Assembly (NCBI GenBank): GCA_905221605.1
Contig: CAJNDS010002070.1
Coordinates: 1-42,500 of the forward strand
Direction of reading: 5' to 3'
DNA length: 42,500 nucleotides
Source: Symbiodinium natans
Lineage: Eukaryota; Sar; Dinophyceae; Suessiales; Symbiodiniaceae
Below are positions 1-9,534 of the stretch, one piece after another. The notes beneath the pieces were generated by a model that saw only the letters and a program-made list of their open reading frames with translations, made no database searches and was not told where the DNA came from. The number at the start of each line of letters is the position of its first letter. Positions within the stretch are counted from its first letter, which is position 1. The translations under genes and the position numbers were made by a program.

Positions 1-3000
1 CGTCTCACCATGACGAACGGAGAGATCGAGAGACTGAACCAGTCCTCCTCTAGGAATAGCTCTTTCGCATGGCTCATTGATAGTGGAGCCACCTGCCACG
101 TGTTGTCAGAGAGTGCGTTGGGTTTTTACGAAGTCGTCAAGGAGCATTCGGGACCTCTTCCTGTGCTCATGAGTGCCAGCGATACGCCCATGGAATGTGT
201 CAAGTTGGTTGACATTCGGGTGAAGTTTGGGAAGTTGGGGCCCGTAGTGCTTCAACAGGTCTTGGTTTGCAAGATTGGTTTCAACGTAGTCAGTTCTTGG
301 CAAGCATCCCTTTCGGGTTGGAGTACCTGGCTCACCTCAGAGCCTGGATCAAGCTGCTTGGTGAAGCAGACGGAACGAGGTTCCTCGATGTGGGTGCCTT
401 TGGTTCGTGAAGCCAGGAGCTGGTGGGCGTTGGCTAAGGAGATTGGCCCTACCAAGGCAAAGCCGAAAGGAAGAAGAAGCAAAGGGGACTCACCCAAGCC
501 GGGGTGGAGCCCGAACGACGACGCGATGGAAGTGGATAAGGTGCAGAAGAAGGCACCGCCCAACGTAGGAAGAGCATTGGAGGTGACACCTTTTAAGTTT
601 TTGCTGCGAGCATTTTCAGTGAAGCAACATGTGGGGGAACACGATCTGCATGAGCATGTTTTACAGGAGCGTTTGAGTGGATGTGAGCATGCTGCAGTTG
701 CGAAAGTAGGAGTAGACCTAGAAACCCCGCCCTCTGCCTGTTGTGCTGAAGCTTTATGTTCCGCCGCAGCTGTTTTGCTTAAGTCTGCAAGCAACACGTC
801 TTTGGAGAAGCAAACCAGTAGGGACACACGCTGTGGAGACAAGGTTTTTGAGTGCGTAGGGGTAGGGCCTGTGCCGCTCCAGCCTCAGAGTGTTTGCATT
901 AGGAGTAGGAGTGTCTTGCGTGTAGGACGTAGGAGTGACTTGCACCCCAGCGCTTGTGTGCCTGAGTGTTTGTTGGGACAGAGTGAAGAGAGGAAGTGTG
1001 CCTTTCGGAGCTTGCGTTGGCCAGGAGTGTTTCTGAAAGCATTGCTGGTGTTGTGTGCTCTAGGAGTGTTTTGCTCAAAGCCTGGAGCCTTTGTAAGGGA
1101 CCTTGGAAAGGATGGAGCTTCCGGAAGCCTCGCCTCCGCTCTGTCTTGTGAACTCCCAAAGTGGGAGTGTGGCCCAGGTGGAAGCCTTTTCGACGAGCAT
1201 GATTGCTCGTCTTGCGCACCGTTTCGAGGAGGAAGGTCAGCTGTCTCTTTCGAGGCAGCTTCTCCAAAACATCGACCTGTTTACCTCGACCCCTGGCTCG
1301 GTCGAACGGCTGTTGGGGATTCCAGCCTGCCTTGGGGAGTTGGAGACACAGGAGTTGGTGATCAATACAAGCGGCATTCCGGTGAAGCAACCTATGCTCA
1401 TTGCCGAGCTGCGAGCCATTGCTGCTCCGACGGTGGACCAGTCGGTTTTGACGGACACCCTCATCGAGGAGCACGACCGTCGTGCAGAGTATGCAAGGTA
1501 TGGCTATGTTTTGACCACCATGGGGGTGGTAGTCGCCGATGTGACTGCTACCATCCGCCAACCGCACCTTCCATGCGAGCAAAGGGGGTACTGGCGCAAC
1601 AATCAGGTTGGCATCCAGCTCACCTTGAAGAAATTCCTTCTGTACCTGGAGGCGATTCGAGAGTTGCGGTGTCATCCTGCTCAATACCAGTTGTTCGAGG
1701 CAGGGCTAGCAAGCATTCTGCCAAACGAGCTCAAGGTCGAGCGTGTGCCGGCTGCCGACTTGAGAGCGCTTTTGGCGGACGTACTCGTCCAGAGCAACCG
1801 CCGGGTGACTTTGGCTGCTCAACCGCCAACTATAATACCGGATGTTGCACCATCCGCGTCGGGTGGCACGGCACCGCCTCTTCACAAGAGTGCCCCAGCT
1901 CCACCTCCTTCGGGATGGGCTTTGCTCAACCAAGCGCGTGCAAAAGCCGAGGCAATGATTCGATTGCATGCCGACATGAAGAGAGCTGCAACAGCCGAGG
2001 TGGCTCCATCATCGTCGACGGGCCCCGCTTTTCCACCAGGGCCTCCGGCTTTCTTGCCGTTCAGCCCTCCTTCCCCGCTTACGCCGTCCGTCTTTTCCTA
2101 TGCTCCATCTTCGGCACCAGGCACGCCTATGGAAGCAGGCATGCCTCTAACTCCGCCTCCTCTACCTCCTCCATCTTGGGCACCAGGCACGCCTATGGAA
2201 GCAAGCCTGCCAAAACCTCCGCCTCCTCTACCTCCTCCATCGACACCACACCCAGATACATTGAGGGAGCTTGCGGGCGAGGTTCCAATGGAGGTCGAGA
2301 CGCCGATGACGCCCGTGGAGGCATTCGGTGCCCCTGGGACCCCTATGGACGTGAGTTCCGAGGTCCCAATGGAGCCAATGGTCGGTGGCATTGGAAGTCC
2401 GGGGAGCGCTTCTCCTTTGACCCCGCCGGCAGAGACGAGTATGGTGGTTCCAAACCCACCTATGGACAATTCGGATGTGGGAGACTCTGGCTCCGAGATG
2501 GATTGATATGCTTGGGTATGGGCCCTGAGGGCCTAAAAGCCGGGCATGAGTTGCTCCGATCTTCGCTGCAATGCACAAAATTGGTAGGAGTAGGTCTGAA
2601 AGCCCTGCTGTTTGCAGTAGGAGACTGGCTGTGTGCATTAGGAGGTAGGGTAGGAGCGTTTGAGTGCTTGGTAGGTGACTGTGAGTGCAGCCTGCCTGCC
2701 GCGAATGGGTCTGCACACTGTCCCTCTGTGCCCAGGTCTTCATGGAAAGGAAGCAGTGCCTTGGCTTTAGGGTTGGTTCTGGGTTTGGTTTTCAGAGGTT
2801 GGCTGCGTAGGTGCGTGAAGCTTTTGAGTGTGCGCCGTAGGAGTAGGCTGAAGTTTGTGCGTGTAACTTTGGTAGGACGTGTGCCACGTAGGTCTTGGAG
2901 TGTTGTGCGCCGCCTGTTGTTTTTGCGTGGCATGCTTGCTTGTGAGTTGAAAGCTGAGCCTACGGGCGAGGAAGCAAAAGGGCCAATGATGAAACGTTGG

Positions 3001-6000
3001 CGTGCCTTTAATAAGTGGGCCTTGTGTGGGCTTCGGTCCCTGCGGGGGTCCGAGCAAAAGAAGGCCGTGGCACGTTCTGAGGCCCTGCGTATGCTTGCTG
3101 GTTTGCCGACCCCGGTTGTTGTGAATTCGGAGTCGGAGGAAGAGTTGATTCCTGATCCGTTGGAAGCTGAACTTGCGAAACCCAGCGGAAGTGAACCCCC
3201 TAGGCCCTCCGATGTTCGAAAGAAACCCCATGTGGAGAATGTTCCCTCAGGTGAACCGGGTGCCCTGAGTTCCCCGGAGGTGGTGAGCGATGCTCTGGAT
3301 CCTGAGGTTCCGGTCTATTTGACCTCGGAGCGGCTGAAGGCGCACCGAAATAAGGGCCACCAACCTTATCTTAGTTGCTGTGACACATGTCAAAGCGCTA
3401 GAGGGAGAGTGCCGGCTCGTAGGAAGCACATGAAACACCACCACGGACCCGGAGAGTTGCAAGTCGACTTTGGATTTTTCGGAAAGAATGTTCGTTTCAT
3501 TCTCATGGTTCATGTGGTGTCGGGGTACATACATACCGTGGTCTTAGGACCTGAGGATGAAGTGCCCGCTGTATCGGTTTGCAAAGCCTTTACGGAAATG
3601 GGATTGAGTGGATTGGACATTGTTGTCCACGGGGACCAAGAAAATCTCCTCGAGAGTGTTTTCCGCAATGCAGCGAAACACCGGACATTCGGGGGGAGGT
3701 CAATGCACTGGGTCCCGTTCGCGATAAACAGACCTCAAGCGAAGGGCATTGTTGAACGCCATGTTTGCCTTGTGAAAGAAGCGTTCTGGTCTGTTTGGCT
3801 GGGCTTAGAAGAGCGTGTAGGTGAAAAGTTGCCTCTAGGGAGCCATCTGTTTGTTGAGGCCATGAGGTACTCTGTGAGGATGCATAACTTGTTTCATGTG
3901 TCCAAGGAACACAGCACGCCGTTGGAGAGACTGCGTGGGTCGACAGTTCAGCCAGTGAAGAGCTGTGAGTTTGGGGTTGTGGGCTTTGGGAAGCCTCAGA
4001 AGGACTACCCAGAGCACCGCGGAAAGCGCTTGGTGAGGGCACTCTATGTAGGACCTCACGGTGCTAATGGATCTGGGATTCGAGTCTTTGTTCCAATAGG
4101 TATTGGAAAGCCCCCTCGTTTGGAAATCTTCAGCTCTTTTCGTGCCAAAGATCCAGTGGAGTTTGACAAAGCTGCTTTGCGTGACCTTCGAGGTAATAAG
4201 GAAGACCCTGAAAGACCCATCAAGTTCAATGTTCCAATCGATGGTCCGAGTCCGCCGCTTGATTCCCCAAATATCCCTGAAGGAAGTCTTGAGTTTCCTG
4301 TTGAACGCACCGAACCACCTGCTCTTGAGGGCCCTGAAGCAATGGAAGAAGAAGGAGAGTTGGATGGGTATTCTCCGGATTTTTCGGACGTGCCTGAAGA
4401 AACAGGCATGGAGGTTGAGCCTCCCGGAGGCGTAGGTCTTGAGGACCTCGACGCCCCTATGGATCCAGGAGAAGACGATGCCATGGAAGAGGGCCTGACG
4501 TGGCTCTATGAGCATGGCCTTAGGCAACTCTTTGATGGGCCTGACTTGAGAGTAACAACAAAAATCCGTAAGGGAGATAATGTCAAAGAGTGGTTCCGTA
4601 TGAAGTTTGGTGGAAAGAAGATTTGGGTCCATGTCCCGGACAATGCGGTTTGCGAAGTTTCTGGCAAGGTTTTGCCTCGTAAGCATCTTGAAGAAGGTAT
4701 GAGACTCGAGCTCTCAGAACTTGATGCTTTTGGTGTAGCTACGATTATAGGAGAAGCTGAGGCCCGTAAACGAGCTACACGGAGAATCCATACGACTAGG
4801 TGGGTTCTGACTTCGAAACCGTCGGCCACGAACCCTGAACGAGTTCGTGCTCGTCTTGTTGTGAGAGACTACGCATTTGGATCCAATCCTCTAGCTGATG
4901 GGATAATTTCCCCCACCACGTCTTTGGAAGCCTTGAGGGGTGTCCTTGCTATTCATGCTGTCAGAGGTGGCACCTTGTTGTCAGCAGATGTGAGCGTTGC
5001 CTTCATGCAAGCGCCTGTGCAGGGAGTAGAGTGTATCCGGTTTCCAAATGGGATGTATGATGAGGAGAACAAGCCGCTGTTTGCGCAGCTACACAAAGCC
5101 ATGAATGGCTTGAGAGTAGGACCACTGAGCTGGTACCTAGAGTTTACAAGCACGCTGCGTAAGCAGTTTGGGTTTGGTGAGACTGCCGACCCTACTGTGC
5201 ATCACCGGCTTGAGAAGGATGGTGCGCTGACCTTGGTGTTAGTGTATGTTGACGATCTCATCATCTTCTCCCAGAATCCGCCAGTTGCCAAGGATCTGTA
5301 CGCTAAGCTAGCGAAGATCTATAAAATGAAGCAGACAGGGCTTCTAGAACCTGGCAAGACTGGGCAGCTCGAGTTCTTGGGTCGAGTGATCGCCCGAACC
5401 ACTGAGCACGGGCCTGTGTTCTTTGGCCTGAAGCCGGGGTACTTGAAGTCGCTTGGAGAAGAGTTTGGCATTGGCGGAAAAGGTGTGAAACCAGTGCTGG
5501 GAAACCTCGAGAGGGAGTACCGGAAGAAGGAGGCTGGAACACCTATCAGCACTGAGGCGTATGAACGCTATAGACGTGTGCTTGGTAAGTTGATGTGGGC
5601 AAGCCTGACGTTGCCGCATTTGTCCTACCCGGTAGGATTTCTGGGCCGGTATCAGAGTGACCCAGATAGCCAGGCAGAAGCTTGCTTGAGACGCGTGGTT
5701 CGTTGGGTGATGGCTTTGCCTGAGTACCTTCAGCGATTTTCGGCAGAAGCGTTTGAGTATCCTTGCTGCGCTTCGGAAAACATGCTCTCTGGCTTTGTGG
5801 ATGCGTCATGGAACATTTGCTCTGTGTCTGGTGCCATTGTGAAGTGGCATGGCATCATGATCAAAACTTTCTCGCGGAAACAGTCGGTGACCGCGTTGAG
5901 TTCGGCGGAGGCCGAATTGGCAGCCCTGACTGAGGCAGCCAAAGAGTCGGTGTACTTGTCTTTGCTCATGGAAACGCTCCTGTATGGAATGCCCAAAGGA

Positions 6001-7053
6001 GAGACCGGTGAGTTTCCGATTCACCTGGCTTCGGATTCGGAAGCCGCTTTGTCGATTAGCAAAATGACGGGGTTGTTACGCCGTGTTCGGCACCTGGAGC
6101 TTCGTCATCGCTATCTTCAAGAGCTAGTCCACCTGGAAAGGCTGATTCTGAGCTTCATCAGTGGAGAACGGAATCCAGCCGATGGACTGACGAAATCTCC
6201 TGAGGAGTTGTTGCTTGAGCATTTGCTGGTTGCGTGTGGACTGGAAAGAGTGTGTGAAGAAGACCTTCAGGGTCTTGTAGTTCCTGAACACCTTCGTGAA
6301 CGAATGGAAGAACTTGAAGAAGTATGTGAAAAGCTTGAGAAAATCCCGACAAAACTGGCGAAGTACGAGCCAGTGGCAAGAGACCTTGCGTTGGGATCTG
6401 TTCCTCTGCTTGTGATCGAGGTGTTTTGTTCAACGGACAGTGCGTTGTGCCGAGCGTGTGCTCGTGACCGACTAGCATATATAGGCATAACTGAGAAAGA
6501 AGACTTCTTAAGCAAGAGTACCCAAATGTTTCTAGGAGAGGTCTTGCTGTGTCTGTTGAGTAGGAAACCGCCCCAGATCTATGTCCACATAGCTTCCCCG
6601 TGTACCGCTGGATGTAGCTACCGCTTTAAGAACTGGCATCGACCGAAGTTTCGACATCGGTGGCGAGAGCAGGTCAAGAAGCATGTTGCATCTTGGAAAG
6701 CTCTAGGAAGACTTCTGGAGGACCGCTGCAAAGAGATCCTGGTTACCCAGGAATGGCCAAAGAACTGTGGTCTTTGGAAGGAGGAAAGTTATCTGAAAGA
6801 AAAGAAGCGCCTTGGTCTGAACTTTGGAAGAGTTGTGGACCGCTGTGCCTTCGACGGGGTCTTTAAGCGGTGGTTCTTTGCTACAAACCGAGAGGAGTGG
6901 AGTGAAATCTTCTCTGGAAAGCCCTGTGACAAAAGTCATCAGCATGTTTCACTTGCTAGTGTCGAAGAAACAGGTATCTATCCGACTAAACTGGGTAGAG
7001 CTCTTTTGCGTGCTGCGAAAGTCACGTTAGGTCTTGTAGGAACACCTTCTTAG
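1..7053 (+). CDS. Ty1/copia retrotransposon Pol polyprotein, 5'-partial
   Basis: Long open frame, first ATG at 10 but open from base 1, so it probably continues upstream into gag. Residues below count from that ATG. The aspartic protease is at about 22-33 (WLIDSGATCHV). The pre-integrase zinc region is near 1110-1130 (HRNKGH...SCCDTC). The integrase catalytic triad is D1153 (QVDFGF), D1209 (VHGDQE) and E1249 (GIVERHV). Reverse transcriptase spans about 1590-1850, with D1660 in ADVSVAF and the YVDD box at 1746-1749. RNase H has D1931, E1967/E1969 (SSAEAELAAL) and D2009 (ASDSEAAL). The order PR-IN-RT-RH defines Ty1/copia. Residues 195-990, between protease and integrase, match no Pol domain and overlap another reading frame. 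The C-terminal 210 residues form an extra domain (EVFCSTDSALC, HIASPCTAGC). No internal stop or frameshift, so the copy may be young. Confidence 0.96.
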   Translation, partial: RLTMTNGEIERLNQSSSRNSSFAWLIDSGATCHVLSESALGFYEVVKEHSGPLPVLMSASDTPMECVKLVDIRVKFGKLGPVVLQQVLVCKIGFNVVSSWQASLSGWSTWLTSEPGSSCLVKQTERGSSMWVPLVREARSWWALAKEIGPTKAKPKGRRSKGDSPKPGWSPNDDAMEVDKVQKKAPPNVGRALEVTPFKFLLRAFSVKQHVGEHDLHEHVLQERLSGCEHAAVAKVGVDLETPPSACCAEALCSAAAVLLKSASNTSLEKQTSRDTRCGDKVFECVGVGPVPLQPQSVCIRSRSVLRVGRRSDLHPSACVPECLLGQSEERKCAFRSLRWPGVFLKALLVLCALGVFCSKPGAFVRDLGKDGASGSLASALSCELPKWECGPGGSLFDEHDCSSCAPFRGGRSAVSFEAASPKHRPVYLDPWLGRTAVGDSSLPWGVGDTGVGDQYKRHSGEATYAHCRAASHCCSDGGPVGFDGHPHRGARPSCRVCKVWLCFDHHGGGSRRCDCYHPPTAPSMRAKGVLAQQSGWHPAHLEEIPSVPGGDSRVAVSSCSIPVVRGRASKHSAKRAQGRACAGCRLESAFGGRTRPEQPPGDFGCSTANYNTGCCTIRVGWHGTASSQECPSSTSFGMGFAQPSACKSRGNDSIACRHEESCNSRGGSIIVDGPRFSTRASGFLAVQPSFPAYAVRLFLCSIFGTRHAYGSRHASNSASSTSSILGTRHAYGSKPAKTSASSTSSIDTTPRYIEGACGRGSNGGRDADDARGGIRCPWDPYGREFRGPNGANGRWHWKSGERFSFDPAGRDEYGGSKPTYGQFGCGRLWLRDGLICLGMGPEGLKAGHELLRSSLQCTKLVGVGLKALLFAVGDWLCALGGRVGAFECLVGDCECSLPAANGSAHCPSVPRSSWKGSSALALGLVLGLVFRGWLRRCVKLLSVRRRSRLKFVRVTLVGRVPRRSWSVVRRLLFLRGMLACELKAEPTGEEAKGPMMKRWRAFNKWALCGLRSLRGSEQKKAVARSEALRMLAGLPTPVVVNSESEEELIPDPLEAELAKPSGSEPPRPSDVRKKPHVENVPSGEPGALSSPEVVSDALDPEVPVYLTSERLKAHRNKGHQPYLSCCDTCQSARGRVPARRKHMKHHHGPGELQVDFGFFGKNVRFILMVHVVSGYIHTVVLGPEDEVPAVSVCKAFTEMGLSGLDIVVHGDQENLLESVFRNAAKHRTFGGRSMHWVPFAINRPQAKGIVERHVCLVKEAFWSVWLGLEERVGEKLPLGSHLFVEAMRYSVRMHNLFHVSKEHSTPLERLRGSTVQPVKSCEFGVVGFGKPQKDYPEHRGKRLVRALYVGPHGANGSGIRVFVPIGIGKPPRLEIFSSFRAKDPVEFDKAALRDLRGNKEDPERPIKFNVPIDGPSPPLDSPNIPEGSLEFPVERTEPPALEGPEAMEEEGELDGYSPDFSDVPEETGMEVEPPGGVGLEDLDAPMDPGEDDAMEEGLTWLYEHGLRQLFDGPDLRVTTKIRKGDNVKEWFRMKFGGKKIWVHVPDNAVCEVSGKVLPRKHLEEGMRLELSELDAFGVATIIGEAEARKRATRRIHTTRWVLTSKPSATNPERVRARLVVRDYAFGSNPLADGIISPTTSLEALRGVLAIHAVRGGTLLSADVSVAFMQAPVQGVECIRFPNGMYDEENKPLFAQLHKAMNGLRVGPLSWYLEFTSTLRKQFGFGETADPTVHHRLEKDGALTLVLVYVDDLIIFSQNPPVAKDLYAKLAKIYKMKQTGLLEPGKTGQLEFLGRVIARTTEHGPVFFGLKPGYLKSLGEEFGIGGKGVKPVLGNLEREYRKKEAGTPISTEAYERYRRVLGKLMWASLTLPHLSYPVGFLGRYQSDPDSQAEACLRRVVRWVMALPEYLQRFSAEAFEYPCCASENMLSGFVDASWNICSVSGAIVKWHGIMIKTFSRKQSVTALSSAEAELAALTEAAKESVYLSLLMETLLYGMPKGETGEFPIHLASDSEAALSISKMTGLLRRVRHLELRHRYLQELVHLERLILSFISGERNPADGLTKSPEELLLEHLLVACGLERVCEEDLQGLVVPEHLRERMEELEEVCEKLEKIPTKLAKYEPVARDLALGSVPLLVIEVFCSTDSALCRACARDRLAYIGITEKEDFLSKSTQMFLGEVLLCLLSRKPPQIYVHIASPCTAGCSYRFKNWHRPKFRHRWREQVKKHVASWKALGRLLEDRCKEILVTQEWPKNCGLWKEESYLKEKKRLGLNFGRVVDRCAFDGVFKRWFFATNREEWSEIFSGKPCDKSHQHVSLASVEETGIYPTKLGRALLRAAKVTLGLVGTPS
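641..1111 (+). other. Left flank of embedded ORF, GTAGGAGT-rich
   Basis: This arm repeats variants of GTAGGAGTG and encodes, in the Pol frame, a hydrophobic stretch (VFLKALLVLCALGVFC). A similar arm follows the embedded ORF. The Pol frame reads GTA GGA GTA and so avoids the TAG triplets present in other frames. Confidence 0.5.
1112..2506 (+). CDS. 464-codon ORF embedded in the polyprotein in the +2 frame
   Basis: ATG at 1112 and stop TGA at 2504-2506, in the +2 frame relative to Pol. Not recognised. The N-terminal two thirds looks like a normal helical protein (SMIARLAHRFEEEGQLSLSR, LTLKKFLLYLEAIRELR). The C-terminal third is proline-rich with repeats of APGTPMEA and PPPLPPPS and an acidic end (NSDVGDSGSEMD). 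The Pol-frame translation of the same bases is rich in Cys, Arg, His, Ser and Gly and reads like an out-of-frame shadow. I infer that this frame is the one selected as protein here. It may be an accessory or gag-like product, or a gene captured between protease and integrase. The alternative is that Pol is read straight through and this ORF is chance, which is unlikely at this length and composition. Confidence 0.6.
   Translation: MELPEASPPLCLVNSQSGSVAQVEAFSTSMIARLAHRFEEEGQLSLSRQLLQNIDLFTSTPGSVERLLGIPACLGELETQELVINTSGIPVKQPMLIAELRAIAAPTVDQSVLTDTLIEEHDRRAEYARYGYVLTTMGVVVADVTATIRQPHLPCEQRGYWRNNQVGIQLTLKKFLLYLEAIRELRCHPAQYQLFEAGLASILPNELKVERVPAADLRALLADVLVQSNRRVTLAAQPPTIIPDVAPSASGGTAPPLHKSAPAPPPSGWALLNQARAKAEAMIRLHADMKRAATAEVAPSSSTGPAFPPGPPAFLPFSPPSPLTPSVFSYAPSSAPGTPMEAGMPLTPPPLPPPSWAPGTPMEASLPKPPPPLPPPSTPHPDTLRELAGEVPMEVETPMTPVEAFGAPGTPMDVSSEVPMEPMVGGIGSPGSASPLTPPAETSMVVPNPPMDNSDVGDSGSEMD
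2507..2960 (+). other. Right flank of embedded ORF, GTAGGAGT-rich
   Basis: Resembles the left flank in DNA words (GTAGGAGTAGG, CTGAAAGC) and in Pol-frame peptide (GLKALLFAVG...LCALG against FLKALLVLCALG). The two arms bracket the embedded ORF as if one cassette had been inserted, or an ancestral segment duplicated around it. Confidence 0.45.
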
Positions 7054-7168
7054 GTCGGCAGTAGGAGTGCTCGCTTTCGGACTTTGCCGGGGATGAGATG
7101 TTTAAGCACTGGAAACACCGAGCTGTGAAGAAGTGCGTGGCTCTGAGGCATCACAGTCCAAGCGGGGG
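7054..7168 (+). promoter_or_regulatory. 3' untranslated segment with candidate polypurine tract
   Basis: Short spacer between the Pol stop codon and the word AAGCGGGGG at 7160-7168, directly followed by TGTGAAAG. In copia elements a polypurine tract primes plus-strand synthesis immediately before the 3' LTR, which usually begins TG. Position and sequence fit; the 5' LTR is outside the window, so this cannot be confirmed here. Confidence 0.5.
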
Positions 7169-7185
7169 TGTGAAAGTTCCTGTCT
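7169..7185 (+). mobile_element. Candidate 3' LTR, left stub (interrupted)
   Basis: Starts TGTGAAAG right after the polypurine tract and ends with GAAAGTTCCTGTCT, the 14-bp word that recurs at 16995-17008. I read it as the first 17 bp of the LTR, split by the 9.8 kb block that follows. Confidence 0.45.
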
Positions 7186-7452
7186 TTGCGGCCTCGCATG
7201 CGCTGAGGAAATATGCCTCGAACAGAACATCCAGTGCTGAGTGGGGATTGCCAAACTTACGGAGGCTGATGCCACAACAAGTGCCTCAACAGCAATGCAT
7301 GCGGAGGGCAAAGTTCGGCCTCGCGAGTGCTGAGGGTTGCAGCTGAGAGAGGGCCTAGCTGAGAATGCAACACCTCAAGCGAGGTAATTTTAGTTTAGTT
7401 TCACCTTGACCAACGGCCCCTTCGGGTGGCTACGCCTCGCAGCGTGCAGACG
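7186..7452 (+). repeat. 5'-truncated copy of unit 2
   Basis: Matches the last ~265 bp of unit 2 (9304-9570) almost base for base, starting at CTTTGCGGCC, where target and unit share a few bases. Its right junction (7452-7467) is a diverged form of the 14-bp word. Confidence 0.8.
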
Positions 7453-7784
7453 TAAAATTCTCCCCCTGGCTCAAGGTTTCGGCTCAACCCCGGTGGGGTG
7501 TTCAGGTAGAGAGCGTCTTTAGTGCCGTTGTGGCTGGCCCTGGGGCTTGTAACTAAGGGTAGGTTCCGTTTTGAGGCCTGGCAAAACTGTGTTTGCTCGT
7601 AGGCCGGCTGACCGGCTAAGCTGTCATAGAGCGGCGGCCCGCCAACTGCTGCCGTCGACGAAAGGCGTGAGTGCACAGTTTTCGGCCTCGCTTCGCTAGA
7701 GGGAAGCTTTTCGTCCTCGCGTTGCTGAGGGAACCTCAGTCTGCTCTGGGTCACAGTGAGAGTTGCAGCCTCGCATTGCTGAGG
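7192..7784 (+). repeat. Hairpin family 1: CCTCGC-loop-GCTGAGG, five loci
   Basis: Loci at 7192-7208, 7319-7335, 7686-7702, 7715-7730 and 7769-7784. Each is CCTCGC, a 3-4 base loop and GC-T-GAGG: a six-pair stem with one bulged T, usually preceded by TTCGG or CGG. Further unit 2 loci are 8318-8335, 9038-9054, 9311-9327 and 9437-9453, and again in copy 2. Confidence 0.8.
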
Positions 7785-9085
7785 GGTGACGCAAGCCTGT
7801 TGCTCACCAGAGATTCCTGCTGTCTCTGGGTGAGCAAAACCCACCGACCCTCATTTGGATTGAGGGCTGTGCTGAAGGTGAGTTTGGGTTCCTCGCTCAC
7901 TTGTGTGGAAAACGAAGGTGAGACCGAAACACGGGGGGAAACGGCCAGGCACGCTGCAGACAGTGCAGGCCAACGTCGCACTGCAAGAGGCATCCTTGCA
8001 GTGGCGACAGGAGTGTCCCGAACAATTGCGGTGTGCTCGAGCCCAAGCTTGCAGGTTTTCGGGGATCTGCAAGCTGAGCACAACAGGATTTTCTTCGCAG
8101 GTAGAATCAGGTAGAAAAGATTTGGCCCAACCCTGGTGGATCTGCCTGGACATAAATAACCAGAGGCATCAGTGTCGTAATGCTCATTGACTGGTGCTAC
8201 TGAGAAACCGTTGCCAAGGAACTTGCAGTAGGACTGTGGTGCGGCGCAGTGCAAGTTCAAGAGCAGCTGGTGGTGGCTGCTCCCCGGAAAACCAATAGTC
8301 CAAGAAGCCTCCTTCGGCCTCGCTCCGTGCTGAGGGTTTGTAAGGGTTGGTATTGGACGGAAAGGATTCAGATGGAGGTTACCCGATCTTCGCGCTTTTC
8401 CCATCTGAAGGCAACCAATGGTAATCAGCCTGCTGGACATGGCAGGCCTGCTTTTGTTTACATCCACGGCTCCTGCAAGGGCTGGGGTCTGTCCGTGCAC
8501 ACAGACAAGGCGGAACCTTGCAGATGTTTAGGTCCTCGCGGCACGGCCGCTGGAGGTTGTTTGAAGATGTTGGCTCTCCCTATCTGGTGAGTGGTTTGTA
8601 TGGGCACTTGCTGGGGCAAGGCGGCTCTGGCGTCTGAGGATGGTACATGTGCTGGCTGCTGAGTACGGGCAACCGAAAGAGACCTGTGGTAAGACAAGCG
8701 ATGAAAGGAGCCGAACTCCTAAAGAAAGGACAGGCTAGCTCACGCGGACGCCACGCAGAGTATGTGTTACTATCTTCAGATGTTGGAGCCAAATTGCCAG
8801 CCTTGTGACGTGAGATGTGGTGTTTGGATTCGGCCTCAAGCACTGGAAGGCCTACAACAACAAATCCGAATGAAAACTGTGGTCCTAAGACACGCGGTGC
8901 AGCTGCTTATACGTGGCACCGCGGGGGTCACAAAGAGATAGAGGGCTTGCCAGCAAGGGAACTCTGTCTAAAGAGAGCCCTGGCTCAGTGAGGAGCTGAG
9001 GGCCTGGCTGCGCTGATGCAGCGGAATGGTTGTTCGGCCTCGCCTCCGCTGAGGGAACAACAGTCAATGCTTCTCTGCAGTGTCG

Positions 9086-9253
9086 GTCCGGGTTAGTAAG
9101 AGCGAGAACGCCGGGACCTCGAGCTGCAGTTTTACCATGAAGCAACCGCGTGAGATGCATTATTGGTCAACTGGTGAGTAAGAGCGAGAAAGCCAGGGTG
9201 ACGCTACTTTGGGGGAGGCTGCAAGGCCCGGTTAGTAAGTGCGAGAAAGCCGG
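9086..9253 (+). repeat. Hairpin family 2: TTAGTAAG/GCGAGAA loop, three loci
   Basis: Loci at 9086-9117, 9171-9196 and 9228-9253, around the core TTAGTAAGWGCGAGAA or TGAGTAAGWGCGAGAA. Flanking arms pair and covary: GTCCGG with CCGGGAC, CTGG with CCAG, CCGG with CCGG. Copy 2 repeats them near 16510-16677. Confidence 0.65.
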
Positions 9254-9534
9254 AGCTGCGGACGAACCTGGAGTAGCAGTCTTTCATACCTCACGTGTTT
9301 CACTTTGCGGCCTCGCATGCGCTGAGGGAATATGCCTCGAACAGAACATCCAGTGCTGAGTGGGGATTGCCAAACTTACGGAGGCTGATGCCACAACAAG
9401 TGCCTCAACAGCAATGCATGCGGAGGGCAAAGTCGGCCTCGCGAGTGCTGAGGGTTGCAGCTGAGAGAGGGCCTAGCTGAGAACGCAACACCTCAAGCGA
9501 GGTAATTTTTAGTTTAGTTTCACCTTGACCAACG

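Noticed and set aside
10-7053. Intact infectious retrovirus
   Set aside because: Domain order PR-IN-RT-RH is Ty1/copia, and there is no envelope-like region. It is a retrotransposon of the host genome.
7751-8500. Minus-strand 249-codon frame (and 15156-15923 in the second copy)
   Set aside because: Composition is that of a chance frame in GC-rich repeat. It is carried along by the unit duplication and no family is recognised.
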